Below are positions 1 to 6,435 of a stretch of DNA of 8,452 bases, one piece after another. The stretch covers positions 1-8,452 of the forward strand of contig JAZRUY010000085.1 in assembly GCA_045598845.1 (NCBI GenBank), given 5' to 3'. This DNA is from JAZRUY01 sp045598845 (lineage in GTDB: Bacteria > Verrucomicrobiota > Lentisphaeria > Victivallales > Victivallaceae). Both the position numbers and the translations under genes were made by a program. Position 1 is the first letter of the stretch, and each line of letters opens with the position of its first letter. Below the pieces are notes generated by a model. The model made no database searches and was not told the origin of the DNA. It saw only the letters and a program-made list of their open reading frames with translations.

Positions 1-28
1 TTTGAGGGTTACGCATGACGGGGCCGCG
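1..28 (+). repeat. 3' fragment of the structured intergenic repeat (unit 0)
   Basis: By eye, 24 of 28 bases match the tail of the repeat units further right (for example 993-1020), including TGACGGGGCCGCG. The orientation is the same as all the other units. The fragment is cut by the left window edge and stops 5 bp from the stop codon of the minus-strand gene at 34-575, so another array probably continues to the left of this window. Confidence 0.7.
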
Positions 29-33
29 GCCGG

Positions 34-575
34 TCAACCGTCGAACCCGCCCTCAAAACCCTTGATCACCACATCGCCGCCGGGTGCCACGGCGAAACCG
101 AAACGCACCGCCGCGGTACCGGCCGGATAGTCCGGATTGAATCCGCATTTGAATTCCCCGAACATCATCCGGTTCAATTCCGGCAGAATGAAACTCCGCC
201 CCTGCTTCCCGATGACAGCCCCCTGCGCGTCACAGAAAAAAACCGCCAGTTCGACCGTGCCGGTGCCGCGGATATCCGCTTCGATCTGCACCGGCAGACT
301 GCCGGGGGGCAGGGCCGCGGCGGAAACAAAAGCGCACGGTTTTTCCGCGGGGGCGGAAACCGAGAACAGCAGATCATCATCGAATATTTCCGGTTTTTCG
401 GATGCCCGGAGCGCCGGAGCGTAAGACGGCTCGCCCAGAGCGATCCACCGGCCGTCAAGCGGCGAACCCGCCGCGGGTACTCCGTCGCCCACCGAGGCGG
501 GAAGAGTCGCGCCCCGGGCCGGAAAAAACACACAGGACACCATAACCAGTAAAAAAACGTCATTAAATTCTTCAT
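34..575 (-). CDS. small secreted beta-rich protein with a frameshift in its signal peptide
   Basis: I do not recognise a family. The body (stop at 34-36) is a mature domain of about 155 residues rich in alternating hydrophobic and polar segments, suggesting a beta-sandwich or carbohydrate-binding-like fold. Its N-terminal part reads LLVMVSCVFFPARGATLPA, a signal-peptide core with a plausible cleavage site after ARG-A, but no good start codon lies in that frame. The only start with a strong ribosome binding site is ATG at 573-575, which reads MKNLMTFF and then leaves the frame at a run of seven T (551-557 on the plus strand). One extra base in that run would join the two into a 180-residue preprotein with a complete signal peptide. 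The gene is either disrupted, phase-variable, slippage-expressed, or affected by a sequencing error. It is clearly more GC-rich than the plus-strand cluster. A carbohydrate-binding role is only a guess. Confidence 0.7.
551..557 (-). other. homopolymer frameshift site (T7 on the coding strand)
   Basis: Seven A on the plus strand are seven T on the coding strand, directly after codons for MKNLMT. With eight T (or five) the ATG at 573-575 reads in frame through the signal peptide into the whole downstream protein. With seven it does not. The tract is typical of slippage or of a homopolymer length error. Confidence 0.7.
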
Positions 576-581
576 TTGAAA

Positions 582-587
582 CTCCTT
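582..587 (-). promoter_or_regulatory. ribosome binding site fixing the start at 575
   Basis: AAGGAG on the minus strand lies 6 nt before the ATG at 573-575. It is a near-perfect Shine-Dalgarno and argues that 575, not the longer in-frame opening up to 738, is the real start of the secreted protein gene. Confidence 0.75.
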
Positions 588-613
588 GTTTTCGGATATC
601 GCCGCCGGAATTA

Positions 614-642
614 AAGTTAAATCCGCATACGATTTTATGCAA
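614..642 (-). promoter_or_regulatory. candidate sigma-70-like promoter for the secreted protein gene
   Basis: Reading the minus strand, TTGCAT (637-642) and TAACTT (614-619) are separated by 17 nt and lie about 40 nt before the start codon. The -35 is fair and the -10 is weak. A 5-bp inverted repeat GCATA/TATGC at 625-640 overlaps the spacer and the -35 box. The call rests on spacing and partial consensus only. Confidence 0.3.
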
Positions 643-697
643 GCGGAAATAGAAGATATGAAAGCATAAAGATATTAAAGAAAAGACAGTTTTGCGG

Positions 698-850
698 TAT
701 TTCCGGGGTGTAAGTAATAGAATTTTTGATGGTAGCACCGGTTTGGATAGGTCGAGTAAGAGAATTTTGTGGTATTAAGACCCGTCCGACTTCGCCGGTT
801 TTCAGTCAAGTAATATGTCCTGATGAATTGTAACACCCGTCCGGATATGT
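698..850 (+). repeat. partial tandem copies of the 5' module of the structured repeat
   Basis: Three degenerate copies of the first part of the repeat unit follow each other: AGTAATAGAATTTTT near 712, CGAGTAAGAGAATTTTGTGG near 750 and TCAAGTAATATGTC near 803. The second and third are followed by (GTAAC)ACCCGTCCG-like boxes near 767 and 831, and the first by a degenerate one. They lack the hairpins of the full units. The left edge carries TATTTCCGGGG (698-708), which recurs exactly at the left edge of the downstream repeat block (7568-7578). No convincing coding potential is seen here. Confidence 0.65.
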
Positions 851-1033
851 CGAGTAAGATAGTTTTGTGGTAGTAACACCCGTCCGACTTCGCCGGTTTT
901 TTGCGCAACCGCGCAAAAACCGAGGCTACGTCGTGATGACTTTCCGGCTTTGAAGGCCGGAAAGTCACCGGTCAGTCGAGACGCTGATCCTGTTGAGTGT
1001 TACTGATGACGGGGCCGCGCTCCCGTTTGTTTG
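851..1033 (+). repeat. structured intergenic repeat, unit 1
   Basis: This is a 183-bp unit. In order it holds a box like AGTAATAGAATTTTGTGG, a box TAACACCCGTCCGACTTCGCC, hairpin 1 (894-922, CGG-T6-GCGC / GCGC-A5-CCG around a 4-nt loop AACC), and hairpin 2 (937-967, perfect 12-bp stem TGACTTTCCGGC / GCCGGAAAGTCA, loop TTGAAGG less one base each side). Then come a conserved linker with GTTGAGTGTTAC and a small hairpin GGGGC-CGC-GCTCC followed by CGTTTG. Unit 2 is almost identical. There is no terminal transposase gene and no spacer-repeat alternation. It could be a MITE-like or REP-like element, or a family of structured RNAs. Confidence 0.8.
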
Positions 1034-1077
1034 AGGAAGTAACAGAGTTTTGTCAAATTTTTGTCAAATACGGGGAT

Positions 1078-1260
1078 GTAAGTAATAGAACTTTGTGGTA
1101 ATAACACCCGTCCGACTTCGCCGGTTTTTTGCGCAACCGCGCAAAAACCGAGGCTACGTCGTGATGACTTTCCGGCTCTAAGGCCGGAAAGTCACCGGCC
1201 GGTCGTGACGCTGATCTTGTTGAGTGTTACTGATGACGGGGCCGCGCTCCCGTTTGTTTG
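1078..1260 (+). repeat. structured intergenic repeat, unit 2
   Basis: This 183-bp unit starts 227 bp after the start of unit 1 and shares the same order of boxes. Hairpin 1 is at 1122-1150, identical to unit 1. Hairpin 2 is at 1165-1194, with the same 12-bp stem but a shorter loop. The GTTGAGTGTTACTGATGACG tail is unchanged. The spacer after unit 1 (1034-1077) carries GAAGTAACAGAGTTTTG and a doubled TTGTCAAAT, that is, another worn copy of the 5' box. Confidence 0.8.
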
Positions 1261-1293
1261 GTCAAGTAACAGAGTTTTGTCAAGTACGGGGAT

Positions 1294-1480
1294 GTAAGTA
1301 AATAGAATTTTGTGGTAATAACACCCGTCCGACTTCGCCGGTTTTTTGCGCAACCGCGCAAAAACCGAGGCTACGTTGTGATGACTTTTTGGCTTTTTGA
1401 AGGCCGGAAAGTCACCGGTCAGTCGTGACGCCGGTCTTGTTGAGTGTTACGGATGACGGAGCCGCGCTCCCGTTTGGTTG
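1294..1480 (+). repeat. structured intergenic repeat, unit 3
   Basis: This 187-bp unit starts 216 bp after the start of unit 2. Hairpin 1 (1339-1367) is identical to units 1 and 2. In hairpin 2 (1382-1414) the left arm reads TGACTTTTTGGC, so two C-to-T changes face unchanged G and would still pair as G-U in RNA. The 39 bp at 1438-1476 are identical to 7836-7874 in unit 4. At the tail hairpin the G-G-G-G-C arm of units 1 and 2 becomes GGAGC, replacing a G-U pair with A-U. Confidence 0.8.
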
Positions 1481-1496
1481 GCCGAAAAGTCACCGG
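1481..1496 (+). repeat. fragment of the hairpin 2 right arm
   Basis: GCCGAAAAGTCACCGG differs by one base from the right arm of hairpin 2 and its flank (GCCGGAAAGTCACCGG) in the full units. It closes the left array directly before the first ATG of the small open frames at 1497. Confidence 0.55.
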
Positions 1497-1710
1497 ATGA
1501 AACTTGAAATTCCTGCCGAATGTGCTTTTTTGTATATCATGAAAGAAGCGGGTTATGTTGAGGAATAATTACGAGCCGGGGCTGATTGACCGGGGACGGG
1601 AATTCCTGACCGCAACGGGGGCGGCCGCCGTTGAAGGTCCGGAACGGGGCGGAAACGTCATGGTTTTCGTCCGGAACTGCCGTTGTTCATCAACGGATTT
1701 TGCATATTGA
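1497..1710 (+). other. two tiny overlapping open frames, possible gene remnant
   Basis: ATG at 1497 opens a 23-codon frame (to 1568) starting MKLEIPAECAFLYI with natural-looking codon use. ATG at 1555, in the next frame, opens 51 codons (to 1710) starting MLRNNYEPGLIDRG. Neither has a clear Shine-Dalgarno; only a weak AAGAAGCGGG precedes 1555. The two overlap by 14 bp, as a single small gene split by a frameshift would look, but I recognise no family in either. Alternatives are a leader peptide for the downstream cluster, or chance. The stop of the second frame lies 16 bp before the permease start. Confidence 0.25.
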
Positions 1711-1726
1711 CAAGGTTTGAATCAAA

Positions 1727-2902
1727 ATGGACAAGGATATTCTTTTCCGGTTTCCGGCACGGCGGATTCTGCCGCGGTCTTTGTTTACCCTGGCCGCCAA
1801 GGATATTTTTGGCAATCCCCTGCGTTTTGTCACCTTTACCTCCATTTTTTTCACTTCCTTCCTGCTGATAGTGATCAGCATCGCCATTTTTTGCGGCGTA
1901 TGCCAGCATGTGGTGGGAATACCGTTCGCCGCCGGAGCGCCGATATGGGTGCATCCGGTATACACCAAAGTCATGAATATAAAAATACCGCTGCCGGAAG
2001 AGGCGCTGGACAAAATCCGGGCAATGCCGGGCATAAAGCTCGCGGAACCGTTTACCGTCGCCTTTTTCCCCTTGCGGCTGCTTAGCGGCAAGACCTTTCC
2101 GGCCGCCATTATCGCTGTTCCGGATGAAACGCTGGCCGGTCTGGCGCGCGATGCCGAATTCGAGAAGGAAAAATTTCTCGCATCCCGCACGGTTTTGGTC
2201 AATTATGACAATTATGATTCATTCACCTCTCCGGAAAACAAAGGGGTGGTGGTCATCAACGACTACAATTTCCAGGTTTGCGGCAAAACCCGGGTTGATA
2301 CCCTGATGGACGGCGCGATTATCGTCTATATGAAACGCAGCGATTTTCTTTCCTACGTCATGCAGGTTTACCGGAATACCAACTTTATTCTGGTCTGGCC
2401 GTCGGATGACATCAGCGTTGAACAGCTTTGCGGTAAAATAAACGAAACATTCTCCGATGTCGTCGCGGAACCGCAGGAAGATTACATTCTGAACATCATC
2501 AAATGGTATCTGGCCAATGTGGCCATTGTGCAGTCATTCCTGATTTTCGTTGTAATCGCCGTGATTTTTTCATTGATCGTAATCGTTCAGAATCTTTCCT
2601 CTTTTGTTTCGGAAAACAAGGGGGTACTGGGCACGCTGAAAGTACAGGGGTATTCCAATGCGGATTTATTGGCTTTGATTGCCTGCGAGATGGCGATTTG
2701 CCTGTTCTTCGCCATCACCCTGGGAATCTCGGTCGCGGCGTTAATTACCTTTGCCGTCCGGCTTTTTCCCGCGTTTTTCTTCAATATGTTTCCGGAAGGA
2801 CTTGTTTTGGCCGCGCTTGTCGTTGTAATCACCGCCGGAATTTCTCTTCTTCTGTCAATCCGCAAGTTTGCCGCCATTGAACTGGCGGACGCGTTCAAAT
2901 AG
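1727..2902 (+). CDS. ABC exporter permease, DevC/FtsX type
   Basis: This is the membrane subunit of an ABC exporter, 391 residues, close to the length of cyanobacterial DevC proteins. Hydrophobic helices lie near residues 34-56, 264-288, 314-340 and 357-377, with a large periplasmic domain between the first two (about 60-260), which is the FtsX/MacB topology. The segment SENKGVLGTLKVQGYSNADL (295-314) is the cytoplasmic coupling region before the third helix, which contacts the ATPase. The start at 1727 has only a modest AAGG 11 nt upstream, but it places the first helix normally. The gene for the matching ATPase begins 14 bp after the stop and the fusion protein follows, giving the order C-A-B. 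It should sit in the inner membrane. Substrate is not visible from sequence; DevC homologues move glycolipid and related MacB proteins move peptides or lipoproteins. Confidence 0.88.
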   Translation: MDKDILFRFPARRILPRSLFTLAAKDIFGNPLRFVTFTSIFFTSFLLIVISIAIFCGVCQHVVGIPFAAGAPIWVHPVYTKVMNIKIPLPEEALDKIRAMPGIKLAEPFTVAFFPLRLLSGKTFPAAIIAVPDETLAGLARDAEFEKEKFLASRTVLVNYDNYDSFTSPENKGVVVINDYNFQVCGKTRVDTLMDGAIIVYMKRSDFLSYVMQVYRNTNFILVWPSDDISVEQLCGKINETFSDVVAEPQEDYILNIIKWYLANVAIVQSFLIFVVIAVIFSLIVIVQNLSSFVSENKGVLGTLKVQGYSNADLLALIACEMAICLFFAITLGISVAALITFAVRLFPAFFFNMFPEGLVLAALVVVITAGISLLLSIRKFAAIELADAFK

Positions 2903-2916
2903 TATGAGGCGGAACA

Positions 2917-3570
2917 ATGCTGCAAATCACCAACCTGACTAAATCATTCAAAAGCGGGAATGAGATTGTCCCGGTTCTTAATGATTTATGCTGTTCCTTT
3001 GAATTAGGAAAGCTCAACTATATTTCCGGACCATCCGGATGCGGCAAGACGACTTTGCTGAATATCATCGCCACTTTGCTGAAACCGGATTCAGGAATAG
3101 TTGAATTAAACGGTGTCAATTTAGTGACACTGAACAATGAAGAAGCGCAGCGGTTCCGCTGCAATAAAATCGGTTTTGTATTCCAGAAGTTCAATTTATT
3201 GCATGGATTAACCGGTCTCGATAATATTGTAAGCGGTCTCCTGCCGTTCGGTATAACTTTTGAAAAGGGCGAGAAATTAGCCGCGGAAACAGCGGATTTA
3301 CTGGGAATAACCCCATACATAAACCGCAAGATAGAATTGCTCTCAGGCGGCCAGCAGCAGAGAATCGCCCTGGCGCGCGCTTTGGTTAAGCAGCCGGAAA
3401 TACTGATTTGCGATGAACCGACTTCCGCTCTGGATTCCAAAAACGGCTTGCTGATTATGGAATTGCTGCGCGATATCGCGGTAACGGAAAAACGCCTGGT
3501 TCTGGTGGTTACCCATGATCAGCGCATCCGTCAGTATGCCGATTATATTTATGAGATGACCAAAAACTAA
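2917..3570 (+). CDS. ABC exporter ATPase, DevA/MacB/LolD type
   Basis: This is the cytoplasmic ATPase of the exporter, 217 residues. It carries all the functional motifs: Walker A GPSGCGKT (38-45), Q-loop Gln90 in VFQKFN, signature LSGGQQQR (142-149), Walker B ILICDEPTSALD (162-173) with catalytic Glu167, and the switch His200 in VTHD. The length and the LSGGQQQR signature match the LolD/MacB/DevA group that pairs with FtsX-type permeases. A Shine-Dalgarno-like GAGGCGG precedes the ATG by a few bases. The gene looks more AT-rich than its neighbours (many TTA, ATT and AAT codons), which may mean a separate origin or simply weaker codon bias. It energises the permease encoded just upstream. Confidence 0.93.
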   Translation: MLQITNLTKSFKSGNEIVPVLNDLCCSFELGKLNYISGPSGCGKTTLLNIIATLLKPDSGIVELNGVNLVTLNNEEAQRFRCNKIGFVFQKFNLLHGLTGLDNIVSGLLPFGITFEKGEKLAAETADLLGITPYINRKIELLSGGQQQRIALARALVKQPEILICDEPTSALDSKNGLLIMELLRDIAVTEKRLVLVVTHDQRIRQYADYIYEMTKN

Positions 3571-3600
3571 CAATTTCTTAATACAGGGAATTTTTATGCC

Positions 3601-4662
3601 ATGAAAAAACGTTTTTTGACCTGGAGCGCCATAATCGCTTTCCTGTTAATGTCGGCCGCCGTGTTTTATATATACGTTTCACGCCAGAAATTCGGAATCG
3701 AAATGCCGCCGCTGGATATCAATGAGTTCGGGAACCGCCAGAAAATTCAATGTTTCGGGGTGGTCCGGCCGCAGGGCGGAATGGTGGAGCTGCTGCCTAA
3801 ACAGGAGGGCGTGATTGCCAAAATGTACGCCGCGGAAAATCAGACATTCCGTAAAGGCGAGACACTTTATGTTCTCGACACCGGTGAGCTGGAAGACCGG
3901 AAAAGAATTCTGGAGGCGGATTTACACGCCTTAATGGCGGCCAAGGATTATTTACTGGAAATGCCGCGGCCGGAAGAGGTGGAAGTGGGTGAAGTGGAAT
4001 TGGATATCCAAAAGGAAGAACTGCAGCGGCTGACGCTCCAGAAGGACCGCTCTTCACAACTGATTGTAAAAAACGCTGTAAGCGTGGCCAGTGATCAGGA
4101 TATTGAAAAACTGTGGATGCTGCAGAAACACAAAGTCGCTTTGGCGGAGAAAAATCTCCAAAAACTCAAATCCGGAGCATCTCAATATGCCGTCGCGGAG
4201 GCGGAAGCGAAAATTCAGTCCGTAGCCAATCAAATCAAGGCGGTGGAACGGCAAATCGATGATATGTCGGTAAAAGCCCCTTTTGACGGAATTGTTCTCC
4301 AGGTGTCACAGCATGAAGGAGAATTCGTGCGTCTGCACAATTACAATCTCAGCAGTGAAAGTACGGCTCCGGTTACTTTCGGACGCGCCGACATCCAGAT
4401 AGAGGCCGATGTTCCGGAATATTCGATCAGCCAGCTGAAAAAAATGAAGCGCGGTTTCGCCTGGCGCAAGGGTACCAGAGGAATTTTTGTCCGTTTGAAG
4501 GAACCGAGAATTATTCCGTATGTGGTGCCTAAAAAAGTTATGACCGGAACCGTTTCCGAAGTTGTTGACGTGCGTATAATCAAAATCGTTTTTGACGTGG
4601 ATGCGAAGTTGCATTTATATCCCGGTGAACAGGTCAACGTTTTTATTGAACTGGATGATTAG
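3601..4662 (+). CDS. membrane fusion protein, HlyD/DevB type
   Basis: This is the periplasmic adaptor of the exporter, 353 residues. One N-terminal membrane anchor lies at about residues 8-26. A split lipoyl-like domain follows: the first half at about 55-93 (VVRPQGGMVELLPKQEGVIA) and the second at about 224-244 (VKAPFDGIVLQVSQHEGEFV). The alpha-helical hairpin between them (about 97-222) is rich in Leu, Lys, Glu and Gln, as a coiled coil should be. A beta-barrel region ends the protein, with PGEQVNVFIEL as the usual closing strand. The start at 3601 is chosen because the ATG at 3596 runs into a stop after two codons. CAGGGAA lies upstream but rather far. No outer-membrane TolC gene is in the window, so one from elsewhere would have to complete the channel. 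Confidence 0.88.
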   Translation: MKKRFLTWSAIIAFLLMSAAVFYIYVSRQKFGIEMPPLDINEFGNRQKIQCFGVVRPQGGMVELLPKQEGVIAKMYAAENQTFRKGETLYVLDTGELEDRKRILEADLHALMAAKDYLLEMPRPEEVEVGEVELDIQKEELQRLTLQKDRSSQLIVKNAVSVASDQDIEKLWMLQKHKVALAEKNLQKLKSGASQYAVAEAEAKIQSVANQIKAVERQIDDMSVKAPFDGIVLQVSQHEGEFVRLHNYNLSSESTAPVTFGRADIQIEADVPEYSISQLKKMKRGFAWRKGTRGIFVRLKEPRIIPYVVPKKVMTGTVSEVVDVRIIKIVFDVDAKLHLYPGEQVNVFIELDD

Positions 4663-4665
4663 CAA

Positions 4666-5520
4666 ATGATGAACGGAAAGCAGTCGCCGCGGCACACGGT
4701 TAACGCGGCAGCCGTCCTTTTGGCCGCCTGGCGCCGGACATACCGCATCGTATTGCTGACTGTCTGGTGTCTGCTCATATTCTTCTGGAATGTGTTTTTG
4801 AGATTTTTCCTGCCGGATACCGTATCGCGGAATATGATGCGCAAGACCATCCGCCGCTGGGGCGGAGTAATCGTGAAAATCCTGGGGGTGAACATCCGCC
4901 TGGTTTCAGAATCCGCTTCGCCGGAGAGTGTCAGCGGGTTGATTGTAGCCAATCATCAGGGGACTTTGGACTTTATCGTCTGCAGTGCCTTTTTCGGTCC
5001 GTTTCTCACCGCGAAAACGGACATCCGGAAATGGCCGCTGGTAGGGATGTATGCGGAGCTGGCATACATGATATGGATTAACCGGCGGTCCGCGCGCGAC
5101 TCCCTGAAATGCATGAAGGAGATACGGGAATATCTGAAACGCGGCTTTCCGGTAATAATGTTTCCGGAAGCGACAAGCCGCGACACCCGCCGCGGACTGC
5201 TGCCTTTCAAGCCCCTGTTTCTGGAATCCGTGGTGAATACCGGACTGCTGATTCATCCGTTTGTTGTTTGCTATTGGGTCCCGGACGGTGAAATGTACCC
5301 GAAGTATGAGGTAGGAGATAATGTTTTGCGGATTTCATGGCAGTTCCTCGGCAACTCCCGGACGGAATGTCTCGGCTGTCTCCTGCCTGCCCGCTCCGCC
5401 GGAACGCTTGACCGCAAAACGCTGGCAAAGAACCTGCATGATGAAATGCAGGATGCTTTCCTCCGGGTCTGGAAGGAAATCGACGGCAGACACGGCGCGC
5501 AATCTGAAAAAACTGAATGA
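4666..5520 (+). CDS. PlsC-family 1-acyl-glycerol-phosphate-type O-acyltransferase (OlsA/GlsA-like)
   Basis: This protein transfers a fatty acyl chain to a hydroxyl, usually on a lyso-lipid; 284 residues. A hydrophobic N-terminal segment (about 27-50) should hold it to the inner membrane. The catalytic HX4D motif is HQGTLD (97-102, preceded by N96). The substrate-binding motif usually written FPEGT appears as FPEAT (166-170), followed by SRDTRRGLLPFK. The fourth block is HPFVVCYW (about 197-204). The start follows the stop of the fusion protein gene by 3 bp, so translation is probably coupled; there are two tandem ATGs (4666, 4669) and no clear Shine-Dalgarno. The next gene is the N-acyltransferase usually paired with such a protein in ornithine- or glycine-lipid synthesis (OlsA with OlsB, GlsA with GlsB). 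That pairing suggests it adds the second chain to an N-acyl amino acid. Ordinary phosphatidate synthesis is the alternative. Confidence 0.85.
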   Translation: MMNGKQSPRHTVNAAAVLLAAWRRTYRIVLLTVWCLLIFFWNVFLRFFLPDTVSRNMMRKTIRRWGGVIVKILGVNIRLVSESASPESVSGLIVANHQGTLDFIVCSAFFGPFLTAKTDIRKWPLVGMYAELAYMIWINRRSARDSLKCMKEIREYLKRGFPVIMFPEATSRDTRRGLLPFKPLFLESVVNTGLLIHPFVVCYWVPDGEMYPKYEVGDNVLRISWQFLGNSRTECLGCLLPARSAGTLDRKTLAKNLHDEMQDAFLRVWKEIDGRHGAQSEKTE

Positions 5521-5525
5521 AGGAG
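5520..5525 (+). promoter_or_regulatory. ribosome binding site overlapping the upstream stop
   Basis: AAGGAG begins on the last base of the TGA stop of the PlsC-type gene and lies 10 nt before the ATG at 5536. It is the best Shine-Dalgarno within the cluster and fixes the start of the N-acyltransferase. Confidence 0.7.
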
Positions 5526-5535
5526 AAAAACAGGT

Positions 5536-6360
5536 ATGGATTTTTACAGCTCGCCATCGGTGTATTCGGGGTACTTCAAGCCGGCGTTGCTGGCTGAAAA
5601 CGAAAAGTACATATTGAAAATCGCGGAAACCGAGGATGAATTTTCTCAGGTGTTCCGTATGCGCACGCAGTCGTTTCAGCATTTTGACAATTCCGGGGAA
5701 ATCGACCGCGACAAGTATGACGATAAAGCGATGATCATCATCGCATTGCGCCGCAGCGACAATGCGGTTCGCGGCACATACCGCTTTATGAACCATCCGG
5801 GAAACCGGCTGGAGGATATGTATTCCGGCGAGTATTTTGATTTGTCGCCTCTCCCGCCGGGAATACTGCCGGTAAGCTTTGAAATCGGAAGGACCTGCGT
5901 GGCGGATTCCGACATTGAGGAAAACAGCGCCATAATTTCCCTCTTCTGGAAAGGAATCGGCGCCATGCTGCATCGCGGACGCTGGCGTTACCTCATCGGA
6001 AGCGTGAGTGTTTTCAATCCCGAACCGGCCAGGGTTTGGGCAATGGCGGAGTATTTTGAACAGAACGGATGTACGGATAGGAAAATGGGCATGTGTTCCG
6101 CCCTCTCTGCGGTTCCGCGCCCCTCCGATGCCGAAATGACCGCATACCGCGCAAAGTATCCGAATATAAGGCGTACCATACCGCCCCTGTTGCGCAGCTA
6201 TATGACCATAGGGTCGAAAATCATCAGCGAACCGCAATATTGCGCCCATCTCGGGTGCGCGCATTTTTTAGTGTGCCTTGATATGGCGAATTTGCCGTCC
6301 GGTGTGGCGAAGCGTTTTTCCCCCAACGGGACTTTGCCGCCGCATCTCTCCGAGTTGTGA
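5536..6360 (+). CDS. GNAT-superfamily N-acyltransferase, OlsB/GlsB type
   Basis: The protein has 274 residues and the layout of the OlsB/hemolysin-like acyltransferases. These move a 3-hydroxyacyl chain from acyl carrier protein to the amino group of ornithine or glycine, making a lyso amino-acid lipid. Features that match are an N-terminal strand region with EFSQVFRMRTQSF (35-47), the strand FEIGRTCV (115-122) that is characteristic of this family, the segment YLIGSVSV (152-159), and the C-terminal block PPLLRSYMTIGSKIISEP (216-233), ending in a short strand before LDMANL. The strong Shine-Dalgarno and 15-bp gap after the PlsC-type gene indicate one operon. Which amine is acylated cannot be told from the sequence; homoserine-lactone or other N-acyl products are possible. 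The protein is probably peripheral on the inner membrane. Confidence 0.82.
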   Translation: MDFYSSPSVYSGYFKPALLAENEKYILKIAETEDEFSQVFRMRTQSFQHFDNSGEIDRDKYDDKAMIIIALRRSDNAVRGTYRFMNHPGNRLEDMYSGEYFDLSPLPPGILPVSFEIGRTCVADSDIEENSAIISLFWKGIGAMLHRGRWRYLIGSVSVFNPEPARVWAMAEYFEQNGCTDRKMGMCSALSAVPRPSDAEMTAYRAKYPNIRRTIPPLLRSYMTIGSKIISEPQYCAHLGCAHFLVCLDMANLPSGVAKRFSPNGTLPPHLSEL

Positions 6361-6435
6361 GGCGGTGCAAACCTCCCGGACTTCGGAATCCGTTGACGGG
6401 AAAATACTTTGCGTTTAAGGAGCTTTGGGGCAAAT
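6361..6435 (+). promoter_or_regulatory. 75-bp gap before the FMN enzyme, weak signals only
   Basis: This is the largest gap inside the cluster. TTGACG (6393-6398) stands 17 nt before TAAGGA (6416-6421), a poor -10. AAGGAG (6417-6422) is 13 nt from the ATG at 6436, farther than usual, and GGGG (6427-6430) is 5 nt from it. The last gene may have its own weak promoter or simply be read through. Confidence 0.2.

Noticed and set aside
576..738. Longer minus-strand opening of the secreted protein frame up to 738 (would add about 50 residues)
   Set aside because: The extra N-terminus is AT-rich, has no ribosome binding site and would bury the signal peptide inside the protein; ATG 575 with AAGGAG is far better, requiring a frameshift.
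675..968. Minus-strand open frame of 97 codons across the left repeat array
   Set aside because: It reads through hairpins and repeat boxes and its residues follow the repeats; no ribosome binding site or family resemblance.
851..1480. CRISPR array
   Set aside because: The repeated unit is about 185 bp with nearly identical content throughout; there are no short repeats separated by unique spacers and no cas genes.
851..1480. Retron or group II intron RNA
   Set aside because: No reverse transcriptase or maturase gene is in the window and the fold lacks the domain V type hairpin; tandem identical units are not expected of either.
1504..1538. Promoter TTGAAA ... TATATC before the gene cluster
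   Set aside because: The spacing is 23 nt, well beyond what sigma-70 promoters tolerate; no better pair was found between 1497 and 1726.
5335..6264. 309-codon minus-strand open frame
   Set aside because: It lies opposite the N-acyltransferase gene, whose family motifs are clear; the antisense frame has no recognisable domain and is a by-product of codon bias.
6409..6435. TTG start nine codons upstream for the FMN enzyme
   Set aside because: The start would precede the AAGGAG at 6417-6422 and add residues not expected in the family; ATG 6436 gives the usual N-terminus.
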